Part shown: positions 45,901 to 58,879 of the stretch, in pieces
Position numbering within the stretch: the stretch's first letter is position 1
Layout of the letters: each line of letters begins with the position of its first letter
Assembly (NCBI GenBank): GCA_008933995.1
Contig: WARS01000014.1
Location: 7,735,192-7,799,191, forward strand
Direction: 5' to 3'
DNA from: Datnioides undecimradiatus
Taxonomy: Eukaryota > Chordata > Actinopteri > Lobotiformes > Datnioididae
Length of the DNA stretch: 64,000 bases
The notes under the pieces: model-generated
Seen by the model: the letters and a program-made list of their open reading frames with translations, nothing else
Told to the model about the DNA's origin: nothing
Databases searched by the model: none
Position numbers and translations under genes: made by a program

Positions 45901-47949
45901 GTTTCTGCAGAGAGAGTGAGGCACACTCTACACACAGTTAGTGTTTAGTGTCTGTATAACTTACAGAGACGGTGAGATACAGCTCCCATTCTCCTTTTTG
46001 ACTGGTGTGTGATTCTGACTGGAAAGTTCTTCACTGCTTCCTTCTCCCTCCAGCGAGAGAGAAGAATATGGAATGTATGTGAAGCATAAAGCCACATCAG
46101 GTGCTACAACATGAGCCTGCTTTGTAGGCATTATCCTCATAGCGCGCATTATGTTGGCAAAACAAGCAGATGATAGAGTTTCGTAGACGGTCTGAGGAGC
46201 TTGGGCGACAACGTGACCGTATTTATGGCGAAACAGCTGCAAACCCTGTTTTTAAGCGTGTAGGGCAGCCTGTATGACGCTGCATCACGTTTTCTCCATT
46301 GTAAGGGCACATGAGAGACTTCATCACGTTGTCCTACACACTGGGCAACCGTAAAGGGCACTTTATCACATTGTCTATCACAGAGGCATCCAAGAGGGTA
46401 ATTTTGCAGTGATTATTCTGACACATGGTCGCCTGGCGGTCTGGTGTTGGAGGTGATCAACCCCCCACCCTTCCCCCTGAATCCGACAGCGTTGTCAACA
46501 TGAATATTCCGCTCAGAATGATGACGAGATATCTCCAGTAGCCCCAGCATTTCAATGCTTTGATTGTTAACAACCTTGTATTGTGAGCGCCGAGGCTGTT
46601 TGAATTGTTCAAGAGTGTTTATGGATTCATCAACACGTCAATACTGTCTTTCATTAAAAAGAATTTCCATTTTCACATTAATAATTATTATGTTCTGTGA
46701 GGTTTGTTGTAATTGGCGTGATGTTTAGAATGGGACACCGCCCATTGGTTACATTATTGCACTTTTTTTACATGACTCACCTCTCTGCACCATGCTTCGC
46801 ATGCTGACGACGGACGTCCATGCATGAAATTCACTACTGGAAAGCTGCCCTGCTCCCACTTTTGGTTCTTTGGAGTTCAGGATCCAGCGTCCTCCTTCAA
46901 ACACAGAAGATAAACATGTCGACTTATTGTCAAGTCCAGGCAAAGGCACAAACGTTGGGACTAAGAGTGTAAAGCCATGCTAGCAACTCTTTGAGGCTGT
47001 ACCTACACATGGTGCGTCTAACATGCTCGCGCTGACAACATGCTTATCGAATTTGGTCTTGAATCAAGACAGTGGTGAAGTACTCCAGAGGTTCGCCAGA
47101 TTTCACTGAATGTCTGTAGAAAACTTCATGGCAACTTGTTAAAAAAGCCCTGACAACAGTGGTGGATGGACTGACACTGCTAGCATGATATTAGACTTTT
47201 AATAACTTTGATTGCAAACATACAGAAACCTCATCACTCAAACATGTCAGAATGTGAAAAATGATGTTTCCTGTTGGGAATCGGACTCGTTGCAGCTGCA
47301 TATTTAATAAGCTCGCACCGAAAAACATGGAAATAAAAAGAAAATGTGCAAATATTTTTCTGCCCGTTTCCCAGCCTGTCGTCCCTCGTCTTCCCCTGCC
47401 GCTGAATTTTCATCTTTCTCATTTCTTTTGCTGTCTTTATGTCTTTACATCTCTCTCCTCTCTTCCATTAACACCCCTCCTCCTCCTCCTCTTCCTACTC
47501 CTGCCCTACTAATGGTCTGTCACTGTGAATCGGCCATGTAACAAAGCAGGGCATCTGGGAGGTCAGAGCCACGACAGTGCCCCTAGCACTCCTCAGCTGA
47601 TATTAACCCGATTGGAGACATATTTCAGTGGACGCACACGCGCGCACGCACCGCGGACACAAACGCATATCACTGTCGTCTTCACAAACAGCAACTGACT
47701 GAAGAATTATGAGTGTGTTGCGGCGAGGGAGTTAGCGTGTGTGTTTGTATGAAGGATATTCACTTTCCTTTAGCCACATGCCGTGTACCATCTGACACTT
47801 TTGTAATGAATTAAGCCAGCGTGTGTGTTCACTGATTAAGGTATGAATAGATGTCATTACTTTTCTATATTTATCTCCAATGGTTAGAACTATATAGGTA
47901 TTTTGAACTGCAGCATGTGAAACCTGTAGTGGTAGGTGAGTGGTAATGT
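45901..47949. other. Gene-free stretch with a degenerate repeat
   Basis: It includes a degenerate AGGGCAC repeat (46262-46400), an enhancer-like block near 46.48-46.74 kb and a second C/T-rich tract at about 47.38-47.51 kb. No supported exon. Confidence 0.5.
46262..46400. repeat. Degenerate tandem repeat with AGGGCAC / CATCACGTTGTC words
   Basis: AGGGCA starts at 46262, 46304 and 46355, with a weaker AGGGTA at about 46393. Each is followed by a (T)CATCAC(G/A)TT(G/T)TC word and a variable filler, so the period drifts between about 40 and 50 bp. It is probably an old, decayed repeat; the family is not recognised. Confidence 0.6.
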
Positions 47950-48448
47950 TTAACCCTTTAACTACGAATGTGTAGCTGGCAACACGCTTGCGCAAGTACA
48001 GTAGTTACGTCACAGTTTGTGCTATCGGAAAAATGGTTTCTCAATAACTCAAAATGGAGTTATTACGGTAATTTCACTTGCGAATATCCCGGAAGCCCGC
48101 AAAGCAGCCGCTTTGTTCCCACTACACACACAGCGGTGGAGAAAGTTTCCATTCTATGGCCTGTTTTCACACATTATGAGACACAGACTGTCAAATTTTA
48201 CTGGAAATAGTTTGATACTTTTCAAATTTCAAATATAATATGCAAAATCTGCTGTTCATGTATAACTGCAGTGTTGTTTGTTCACTAAAACTCTAAAATC
48301 CAATTCCATTTTTGTGTTTTTCAGCTGTCATCACACTCTTCTAACATGCAGTAAACAGTAAATAACTACCAGGTACTGAAAGATCCAGGTATTCTGGGAA
48401 AATGGGGCAAAAGCACTGACAGGACAGGCTCAGGTGTTAAAGGGTTAA
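47950..48448. mobile_element. piggyBac-like MITE with TTAA target duplication
   Basis: The 491-bp element 47954-48444 is flanked on both sides by TTAA (47950-47953, 48445-48448). It begins CCCTTTAAC and ends GTTAAAGGG, perfect inverted ends of nine bases (14 with part of the flanking repeats). TTAA duplication plus termini that begin CCC is the hallmark of piggyBac transposons. No transposase is encoded: the 73-80 codon frames inside (48.0-48.2 kb) lack any catalytic motif. It is a non-autonomous copy, mobilised in the past by a helper element. Intact ends and target duplication suggest a comparatively young insertion. Confidence 0.88.
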
Positions 48449-51400
48449 AACCAGGTCTGGCAAATTCGATGTGTATGCTTGTGTGTCGGCTCTTCACGTA
48501 AAAACCAGATGAGCTATGATGAATCTAGCCTCAGCTGGCATTTTCCCACTGACTGGTCAATAAAATATTGCAGCATTTTATTATTATTTTTTTCTTTCAC
48601 ATGAAATTTCACCAGTTAACACCGGCAGAAAGCCATGAGAAAATGTGTATTGTGAATGTGAATTATGTTTTTTTTTTTTTTATAGAAACTGTATAGGAAT
48701 TAAAGGTCAAGCTCCACGTGTTTGCAAGATTTGAGCTGATGAATGGACGGAGTGAATGTTTGGCATACTGGCTTTGACCTTTTGCAGGCTGCTGAATATC
48801 ATAAATTCACAGGCAACTGGGATGTGAAAACACTGCACGTGAAGAGAGATTACAGGTGTGTGTCTGTGGAAACCTTCATCACTCTGTGCTCACAAGCTCA
48901 ACAAACATGAAAATGATAGAAATGTGGAAGAGAAAACTAAGACACTGCTCAATGTAAAGGAATTCTTCTAAGTACCTCCTCTAAGTAGAGTAAAAGTTCT
49001 ACCAGAGGCAGAACTTTCCCCATTAATAAGAAATCTTTTCATTCACAACCTATTAATCCCTCTCCATGTTCTCCTGCTTTCTCTTTTTTGGCTTTGTTAA
49101 GGACAATGATCGCCCTGAGGAGGTTTGATTGCGAGGAGACAAGGTTTTGATTACATCCAGCATTTCTCATCAAAGCACACGCTGTGTATCTTTAGGGTTC
49201 ACAGACGTACTGAATGTTTTCTCTAATTCATTAAACTGTTTTTCAAAGGTCTTCAAAGTTTTCAAAGTTCAAATTCCTCCCTTTCTTCTCCTTTTGTATT
49301 GGTACATTGGTTCTTTTTGGGCTGCAGGTCCACCAATGTTGTCAATATGTATAAGAGCATGGATTCCTGGGATGTAACACAGCTATTCTCCTCTTCCTGA
49401 GCCAGGGTTTGAGCTTAAGACCAGATTTGTTATCTAATGGATGCGTGTTAAAGGCAAAAACAATCTTGGAATCCATTAGCTCTATGTCTGCCAGTGATAT
49501 AGCCTCAGGGAACAACACCCAATAAGGGGATATCTGTTAAATGGATAATGGATTACCTAACCTAACTAACCTTTATGAATGATACATATCTGCATATGAA
49601 TGCATAAATTAAACAAAGATAATAAAAAGCTAAATTGCTGTCAGACAGCCTTCAACCAAAGTCTGCCCAAACATGACTGGTCAACACTACCCTGACTGCA
49701 AAGGACCCATGGATAGTCCCAGATTGCTTCTAATCACAAATGTTGACATAGGAACGCTTACCTAACTCTATATTCATTATTTCATCACCTATATCTCAGT
49801 TAACTCTCAAGACACATTTTTACAACAGAATGTAGACTATTTTTATTAATGGACTTCTTTCTTTGGCTGTCCCGTGGAGAACATCAGCACATCTACAGCA
49901 GATGTTATGTCAAGACAGCCTTATGGATTCATCCTAAAGTCCCATTCATTTACTCAGTTTAGATGTTTTGCTCAGTAGTAGTTGGACCTCCTCTAACAGC
50001 CTGGATAGACAAGAAACTTTCAGTACAAAAGTTGATAAAACAAATAGGAAATTTTTGGTTCTTTGATAAAAAAAAAGTTGAAAGTACAAGATTGTGTACC
50101 TCGCAAAGTTATCTACATCTTCCCAAGATGCATTTTGGCAGGAATCATCCAATCAGTGTGCTTAAATTTCTGTTACTGTAACTGTCCAGTTACTGTAGCA
50201 GTGGATGGTAGTTTAAAATGATGATGAATTCAATAACTGTGACGTTGTGTTTTGTTTGCAACTGCAGCAATGAGGCATATATGAGCCTGGCTTCTTCCCA
50301 ACAGCAACAGTAGCCAGGGTAATTGACCACTAGAAGCAATATGTATGACTGATTGGAATACATGATTTTTCAAAACAGAACTGAAAATAATTGAAACTGG
50401 TGATCCCAACATGAACTTCTATAGTTCTTACATCCCATGTTTCTGTGTTAAATAACATTAAGCACATAATGAAAAGAAACATTTAAGATGAGAATACAGA
50501 ATGAATGAAGTTTCTGCATGGCAATACGGTTGTGGTACCGACACCGCATGATTGTTTGAAAGCTTTTCTACAGTTTGAACCTGGACTGCTTTCTAAAATG
50601 CTAATCAAAACAAAACAGGAAAAAAGAAGCATACATTATATGGTTTTGTTTGATTCTAGAGAGATGGGCTTGTGTGTCTCCACCATAGAAATTGTACTGC
50701 ACCACCTGCAAAAAGACAGCCTCTGCGTTGCCACACCATCCATCTTGGCTCAAGCAGGTGCATTCAGAGCCAGAAAATTACCAAACAGGTGCAGGTGCGA
50801 ATTAATGGACTACCACTGGATGATAATGGCATTGTAAATGCATTTTCACAGATCCCAGCTTTGTCCTGGCAAGTACTAGAGACCACAGAGGACCCAAACT
50901 GAACCAAAAGCTAGGTAATTAATTTGTCAGTAAGGTATAGTCGGTATTTCCTCCACCTTGGTTGCAGTGAAAGTGTGTTATTGTCTCACAAGGCGGAGTT
51001 CACGGATCCTCTGTAAGTGTCAATGTTCCAAAATAACTAACTGCACGTTGGATATGGATTCATGATAAAACATTCTTCACAAAGAGGTTATGCACACATC
51101 ACATGCATTCACATGTTTTATATCCCGCCGAGATCTGCTTTGCAGCACAACCCACAAGAAGCTCAAAGACAAGGATTTTGTAGGACATTATTGGGATCAA
51201 ATATAAAAGTAGGCTAACTTTTAAATGTCCTACTCTTAGTGAAAGATTCATGTCCAAGACATGACTACCTATGTCCAAGACATGAATCTTTAGAAAATTT
51301 AAAAGTGAACCATGATAATTTTTCCCTCGGAAGATAAGACAGAGCAGATTCAAGATCATTAACTTCCTGTTCTCTCCTCTGACATCACAGGGTTCTGTAC

Positions 51401-53157
51401 ACTCTCAAACAGCTCACCAGGAAGCCAGAGCTTCTTAAGAGGCCTGCAGAGAAACAGAAGGAAAGAAAGACCCTTGTTCTTGTAAGACAGTGCAGTTATC
51501 TCAAAAGATTCATCTTTAGAAGATAAATGAGATCTGTATAACAAATGAAGATCATCCTTATGTTTGGGGGAACATTTCAGTTTGAGAACATCAATCACTT
51601 TATATACAAAGACTTTCATGTCCATGCCAGAAAAGTTATTTGAAGAATACTGGAACGAGACATCAGAATCGATAAAGACAGCAGACTTTTGAATCTGTTA
51701 TTGATGGACAATGATGTCCCACAATGCAATTCACATAGTAAATTGAGGAGATACAACGTAGGTCGTGGTGGGACTGCTCCAGGAACCTTGGAGTACATGA
51801 AGGATGTATGAAATCCTAACAAGGCTTAATAAGTGGCATTCCAAAGTTGCAGTTGGACTGATGTCTGGTGTCAGTAAAAGATAAAAAGAAGCAGAGACTT
51901 TAATGAATTATGGTCTTCCATTAGTTGGATGGTCAGGTGACCATCTTGGTCACCTATTGATTGCATTCACCTAAATCAAAGGTCTAAGTTTTCCTGTGTT
52001 CAGTAGAATATCTCCTCATCTATTTTATGGGTTGGCACAAGATTCAGTACACACATTAAAGGCTCCTTCATGATAAATATGAATGTTACCATGACATTTC
52101 TCACGGGCGTCACCAGGTTCACAGTAGTGATTTTCAATGTATTACTGCAAAGCTGTGTACAGACATAGTCAGTCTGCTGGTTTATGACCAGGTACTTTTC
52201 ATCAAACACACATTTTCATCAAAATCAGGAAAAATCTGGAAATTAGGCGGGCCGAGGTCCCTCTTAAAACATACTTTCATCTGAGAGTCTTTCCTGATTT
52301 TACTTTTACTTTTATTTTACTTTTGACTTTTTCTTTTACCAAAGTTAAAATGTTTTTCTCCTATGGTCAGTATTGCTCTTAAAACTCATGATTTTATGGC
52401 TTATTAAAATACTGCTCAGGATGAATGATTCAGTGAGTGACTCATCATAAAAGAAGCTATAACTAAGTTGCTGAACAGATACAATGAATATTGTGGGAAT
52501 AGCTTCTGTCCAGTTTATTGTCTGTGCCTTTATAGTCCAGTTCTGGTAATGTCATTTATTTTTCATTGTAACTGTTTGCATTCATGAGAAACTCTATTTG
52601 AAAAGTAACAATGTGATTCATGTTTCCTTTTTCCCTTCAAAGCTCAGAGCTTAGCAGCAAACACGAGTGCACTATTAGCCTGTTCTGTCTAGACAGCTTC
52701 ACAAAATTTAAGTCCAAAATACCGCAAAAACACAGAAATGTGTTTCTGTGTCACAAGTATATGCTGTTTATAGCTAAACCTCTGAGGCAGTCAGGAAATA
52801 GAATATATTTCCTGCTTCTTTTCATGAGGCAAATATATCAAATATATTAAGCAGATGGCTTTAAATCACTAGCAGTGCTCTCTATAGCAGGGGTTAAACC
52901 TTCCCTCACTCCGCTCCACCTGAAGCATGCCAGCGGCGCAGCACTTCCTCCAAATCAGTTTCTTTTTTCACTTTGGAGATTTTTCAAATTAACTTTAGTG
53001 TAAAAAAAAAAAAAAAGCTGCAAGCTGTTTGAAAGAAGAGGATTAATATGAACACTGCCCACAGCCACACTGCTTCGACTTACATTTGCATATACACAGG
53101 CTAAGCTAGCTTAATAGTGACTGACCTCTTATCATCTCTGCTTCTCATTATGTTGTG
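48449..53157. other. Gene-free stretch
   Basis: No exon is supported. The largest frames (88 codons at 51359-51625 minus, 110 codons at 50505-50837 plus, 82 codons at 49129-49377 plus) have no domain I know and no matching splice sites. A perfect 13-bp inverted repeat is at 51242-51291. A (TTTTAC)-like patch lies near 52.30-52.34 kb. Confidence 0.5.
51242..51291. repeat. Compact double palindrome, 13-bp perfect arms
   Basis: AAAGATTCATGTC (51242-51254) is the exact reverse complement of GACATGAATCTTT (51279-51291). Inside, CATGTCCAAGACATG and ATGTCCAAGACAT are two smaller palindromes in direct repeat. The 50-bp unit can fold either as one long hairpin or as two short ones. Confidence 0.92.

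Positions 53158-53189
<32 letters not shown>
53158..53189. repeat. (TC)n(AC)n compound microsatellite
   Basis: About seven CT units followed by nine CA units. Confidence 0.94.
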
Positions 53190-53373
53190 GAAGGAAAGCA
53201 GTTGAGGGAGTTAAAGAGGGACTGCAGACCGAGAAATGCCATGAATACAGTCTGAACGTGCTGAAACACCTGACTGCAGTGACAACACACGGGGCCATAG
53301 GTAGGCTGTACAGTCTTTTTGCTAGGCAACCACTGCTATCCAATAATCTCATGCGTGTTATTCACTTAATAAA

Positions 53374-53393
53374 GGGTGGGTGGGTGGGTGGGG
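53374..53393 (+). other. G-quadruplex motif
   Basis: Four consecutive GGGT units followed by GGGG, i.e. five G-runs with single-T loops. It fits the strongest canonical intramolecular quadruplex pattern. GGGGGG follows at about 53400-53405. Confidence 0.85.
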
Positions 53394-56300
53394 TAGAGTG
53401 GGGGGATGGAGAGCTGCATATGATCTGAGCACACGCTGCTCACTGGGCAGCGCTGATTAAATATGTATCCAGAATGTATGTGTGTGCATTGTCTGTGTAG
53501 ATTGTGTTTCATATCAAATTGGGTGATGCCAGACAAACATGCAAAACTCCTAGAACCCTCAGTCTGATGATAATTCATAATCCGCGCAAATTATTTGAGT
53601 TTCCCAGGAGAAACAACAAAGATGAATGGCCCTGGGAGATGGCCTTGGAAAAACACAAATGTTGGCAGGTCTTTACGTCTACTGAGCACACGTTTCCAAA
53701 TAAATGTTTACTCCTACTACTTTAGAACTGAACTCTATTTTCATGCTAAATAATACCCTCCCAAAAAGTGTAAGCTGATGCTGATAAACTGCAGTTGAGC
53801 TGGGCAGGAGTGGTGCCAGCTCTCAGTAAATCAGTCGGCTGCATCACATCATGTCTCCTGCTGCTGTTTTTGGCCAGCAGTGTGAGCTTGAGCTTGTGCT
53901 TCTGTTTGGGGCACAGCTTTTACCAAGCCAGCTGTTTTCTACATCCAGATGGGATTCAAATACAAACTTTAGTTCACAAAAGTTGTGAGCAAAGTACGAC
54001 ATGCCACCACCATCTGGAATAAGGTGGAATTCACTCCTCTTGAACAGGATCACCCACCTTGAATTAAGCCTTTTAAAAAAAACAAAAAACTATTCCCAGC
54101 ACTGCTGCGTTCAAGCAAATGCTGAAGGGCTCTTGTTGAGGAGTGTGTGCTGGCAACTGAGTGTAGCCCTTCATTAACCACTTGAGAGGTGGAGATAAGG
54201 GGGTTACGCTGAGGTGTGTCCCCTGATACAGCCGAAAATAAAGTGATATAACACTTGGGCTTACATAAGCAGTGTGCAAGTGTCACTTGTCAGTGTTCGT
54301 CACTGATGGATGCTGTTTCTTGACCTACTTACTGCAACAGACACACATGTGCAAATGTCAAGTACCACCCCCACTCTGTGTATTAAAGCATAGTGAGTGT
54401 GTTAAAGTTAGCTACCATTAGCTGAGGTGCTACCAGTCGGAAAAAACAAAAAACGCCCGTTGAGGCTAATTATGAGCTAGCTTGGCAACAGAATCCAAAA
54501 AACAAATGGGCAACAAAATAAAACCATGACAAACTTCTCCTATAACAAGTATTATTGAAATGAAACCAGTCCAAGGTCTATGTGCTCGGCAAGTTCACAT
54601 CATTTCATCCACAACCACCCAAAGACGTCACCTTTCTGGAAAGTCTTTGGTTCCTTTGTAGATTAGTCATAATAGCCACACATCTCTGGGTCTTGCTCAT
54701 GGTTAAAGGGAATGGTGGACCCTGAGATAAGGAGATAAATTCGTGCAATGTCTGGGCTCACCTTTAAGAACAGGGCATTCAAAAAGATGTGCGGTAGAAC
54801 TGCTTCTCTATTGCAACGCACGGGATGAATTGAGGTGAATTGCTGGACACAATCAACTGGTAGAAAACCCCAGGCGGTCAAAGAACGCTCTGAAGTCAGT
54901 GATTGTTCCACCCGGCCCACGGCTCACATTTGTGACAGAAAATGGAAGATCTTAATTAAACAATACCCAGCTTGAATCTGCAGAACAGTGACTACAGTGT
55001 AGATATGTGATGAGGAAACATGAAAGCAGGACAGAGAGCGTCTTCACACAGGGAAAGATCACAGTATCTCTACATTCAGGGTGATGGGAGAACTTTTTGA
55101 AAATCATCCCGTGATGCTTGTATCACTTCATATGGCCAGAAAAAAATCTTTTTTCTTTTCATTTCGCATTTGACTTGACACAAGCAGATGGGTACCTAAT
55201 GTACAAAACCTTGTCATCCTTGACATCAAGGAGCGGAACTAAACGGGGGCTTCTGTATGAAAAAGTCAGGTTCTTGGGGAGTCAACAAAAGCATAGCAAA
55301 TGGACAGAGGTGAAAGAAAAGCTTTTTGAGGCCCCATGCTTGAGGAACATGGTGCTTCTTTGGCACAAAACCCAGCGAGGCACATAAATCCAAAACCAAA
55401 ATGTGAGAAGAAATTCTAAACATTGCTTAGTTGTCTTTTTCGATCTCTGAGCTAAAACAGCAGTGATCACAGATGGAGCTGTCTAAAGCCAAGCTCATGT
55501 GTGCTCCGTGTACTGAGAAACACTTGCAAAAAGCTGTCTTTGGAAAATAAATACAGTAAACAGCCTTTTAGAGTGAGTGAGTGACTTGACCCAGCAAGGA
55601 GAAGTCAAAGCAGAAACCATCCGCTTGTATGAATCACTCCTGTCCAGAACACAGTGTGACCAAGGCCAGAGACACTAAGACTGACAGACAATATGAAGAC
55701 ACTCTGCTTCTCTCTTTTGATATGTTTTTAATTGTCCTACCTACTGTTTCCCTGGCAACCATTCCACTGCAGTCATGATTTTTAAGAAAGTACCATGACC
55801 CACTGACCTCACATGCTCGAGCTAATATTAAAGGCACAGTGTTCACCTCATCCAGTATAAACTGAGATGTTTCCACCAGCGCTTCGATTAAGTCTTCATC
55901 GCGGCTGCTGTGAACGTGTGAAATGAGGACAGACTTCCCTCCACCAGTTGCGTTGTAAATGAACAGGCTCTTTTAAGGACTGAATCGGTAGTTTCATTGT
56001 CATGTTTTGTGATTGGCTCACTGCCTTTTCTCTTAGCCAATGGCAACTCATCTTGGAATCTAATCATCTTAGAGGGATGCTAAGTGTACTTCACATTCAT
56101 TCTGCCTGTTGTGCGGCGCCCAGCTCCTTCTGAGTTGCAGACTGTGTCAAAAATGGCTGACTGGTAATTTAGACAAAACTTAATGGCTGATTGCAAAGGT
56201 AGCTTTGTTCGAATCGAAATCATTAAGACACTAGCTGTGCACCAGGCATAGTAAACTAAAGACCACATGGCAATCATTAAAAATACGTGTATATCAATAC

Positions 56301-57454
56301 ATCATTGTTGGTTTGTTCCAATCAGCACAGAAATGTTATTCAGTTGAGATTACTTGCCTAAACTGACAAGGTGATTGCTCCTACTATTACTGGTATGCAC
56401 TGATTTCACTTTTTATTTGTCAGAGGCACGGCGCAGAGAAGTTGTTTACGTTGAGCAAGGTCGGGTAAACATCCCAGACTTTTCTGTGATAGAAGGTGAA
56501 CATCTTCTATGGCCAAATTTAATTGATTGTAAAATATAAATCATAGCTCCATTGAGCGCACATGCAGTTTACTAATTGGATTAGGTGTTAAGTTCACTGT
56601 CTCATCAAGCATGAAAGGGACAGGAGTGTGGCTGATGTATCGGTCTGGTATTTGCTTGAAGTGAATAGAAAGGTCTAATGAATTACTTTGTAAGTGTTTA
56701 ACAGGGTAAACACTGATTAGGTTGATTAGGACAAAAACAAATTTCTTTCAAAATAGATTTCAGCTCTATCTAATTTATTAGATTTATTTGACTTGAGGGT
56801 CACAGCTGATGCTATGGATGTCTGTAATTTGCTTACTGAATGGGCACCAATAAAGCATGGCAAAATGTAAAAAATCCAAGAACACCAATATGAGAGTACA
56901 GCTAATTTGAAGATAATCCTATGACAGTGACCTTTCATAATTGCTTCCTCACTCACTAATATAGCTTTCTATTGACTGCTGAAGCTCGGCAGCAGCTTTG
57001 GAGACCTGAGAATTAATGGAAAGGCTGCCGATGGACAGTGGTGGCCAGGCTTAGCGATGTGTGTACGTGTTTGACAGATTCTCCGATGGATCTGTCTCTC
57101 TCTCCCCGTGTACTGCAGGTCGTCCTCTCTTTGCCAGGTCACCTAGGAGGATGCGATCATTGCTAACGTGTCAGTGACTTTTCCTCCTCAGGGGAAGGCC
57201 AGAGAACAAATTCCCTGGACTGTTCATACATCAAAAGCCGTCAATAAGTGCGAGTGATGCTGCAGCTTCTCCTCTGCAGCAAAATGTCACTGACCTCATA
57301 TGTAACCGTTATCTGTCCCTCTGTCTATCCTGCCAAATGTGACCTGGTTTGATACGTACTCTACTTTAGCTACATTTAACTTATTGATATGTTAAAGCAG
57401 ATGTTATTTTCTATCTGCAGCCTCTTTTACGCTGCCTGGTTGGTGGAGGCTGGG
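53394..57454. other. Gene-free stretch
   Basis: Unique, AT-rich sequence. Frames of 60-89 codons are unrecognised (for example 54663-54920 minus, 55118-55387 plus, 55634-55876 minus). A 15-A-rich run is near 54.07 kb. No RNA gene or definable transposon. Confidence 0.5.
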
Positions 57455-57835
57455 CCGTTATTCCGCTTTGCCATTCTGCACAAAATGCGTGAACACAAGC
57501 CGAAGAGCAAAAAGCGACAATTTTACAAAAATTGGACATTAGCTACATGCGAAATTTCAAGCTGCATGAGTTACACTTGGGTCATTTTGGGGCAGCAGAG
57601 CAAGGTAAAGACACAATTTGGATGTGTTTTAAACAAATAGTTCCCTATTTCCTCATCCATCAGACTCAGAGCAACATTAGCAGGAGTTTGCCAGTTGTGT
57701 GCCTGCCAACTTCACTAATGCAAGCACAATCGTGACTTTCTTTTTAGCTCTATTTTGGTCTCCACCACGCGTTGACAAACGTATTTGCAGGTGCAAAAAC
57801 CAAAACAAAGTGGCTGAAAGGCTCAAAGGGACTGA
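57455..57835 (+). repeat. Fish interspersed repeat, longer copy
   Basis: In order: GCCATTCTGCACAAAATGCG, GACAATTTTACAAAAATTGG, GCTACATGCGAAATTTC, CAGACTCAGAGCAACATTAG, CAGTTGTGTGCCTGCCAAC, TTTTTAGCTCTATTTTGGTC. This order is one I associate with a common percomorph interspersed repeat. The last word also occurs in the fragment at 39991-40081. The overlapping 67- and 83-codon frames are not genes. Ends are approximate and the class is unassigned. Confidence 0.5.
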
Positions 57836-58870
57836 AAGGGCTTCCCTGAAAAAATGACAAACTTAGCAATGCCTGTACTTGTGTTATTAGAACTTGAGCC
57901 TATAACCATAATATTGCTCACCACCCTCTGGGACTAAAAACTTCTCCAGCGTTCATTCATCACTGTCCTGCTATTACAAACATGTAAGCTAGCTGCGCCT
58001 CCTTGACTCGCTCATGGATTGTAACCCTCTGTTCCGGGGCAGTATCTTTAATTATCAGCATAGTTACAGACGTAAGCTGCAACAGTCCCTGTTTCATCTC
58101 AGCTCTCTATTAGTAAAAGATTAGTCAGTGTTTTATGAATCTATGTATCCATTCATATGATGTCTGCCCAGCACTGAAGATGTTACGGCTTTCACGCTCT
58201 CAGGCAATCCACTCTATCTGTGCCAATGATGAGGAGAAGCTCGTTGTTTGCTGCCTCGTTTCTTTCTCTGCTTCTTTTTGTTTCCCGGGTTCTCGGGGAA
58301 CTGTCTCTCTACTATCTTTTAAAATTCTTGGATTGTGAGTTTGCAGCCTGTGGGATACTTACTGTATGTTTTCTCTCCCAAGGCCTCACTTTTTCAGGTT
58401 TTATTGGCTTTCACTTCTTCCTTTCTGCTTCCCTTCCACCGCTGCTCCTCTCACACCGAGCATCAGTGAGATGTGAAATGATGAATAGAAGTAGACGTGT
58501 GTGTCTCTGTGTGTAGCAATATTTATAGCCACGCTGGCTATAGAAAGCTGATTGATATCTAGATCTAATTTACGGCAACATCCTGGAGGATGAAGGTTAG
58601 AAAAAAGAGACGGTTCAGAAGTTTCACTGTGGGAGAAACATGACCACACTCATTACTGAATCCTGAGCCGCATCCATACAATAATAAATAATGTATAAAG
58701 TCTGCTTTAAGGTGAAGTTTCCTTCCTCTCTATGATGTCTTTTCAGAGATAGATAGCATAACGTTTTACTTTAAAAGCTAAAACTGGTATGTGATTGGTA
58801 TATGGTGTGTGATTATTATCAAATACAGACACACACGCATATCAAACTTGTAATGCATTACTTTGTTATG
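57836..58870. other. Gene-free stretch
   Basis: T/C-rich near 58.25-58.45 kb, giving a 98-codon hydrophobic plus frame without a domain. Nothing else recognised. Confidence 0.5.
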
Positions 58871-58879
58871 TTCCTTTGG

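Noticed and set aside
50505-50837. 110-codon plus frame
   Set aside because: No family resemblance, no splice-site pair, and neighbouring frames are similar in length; treated as chance.
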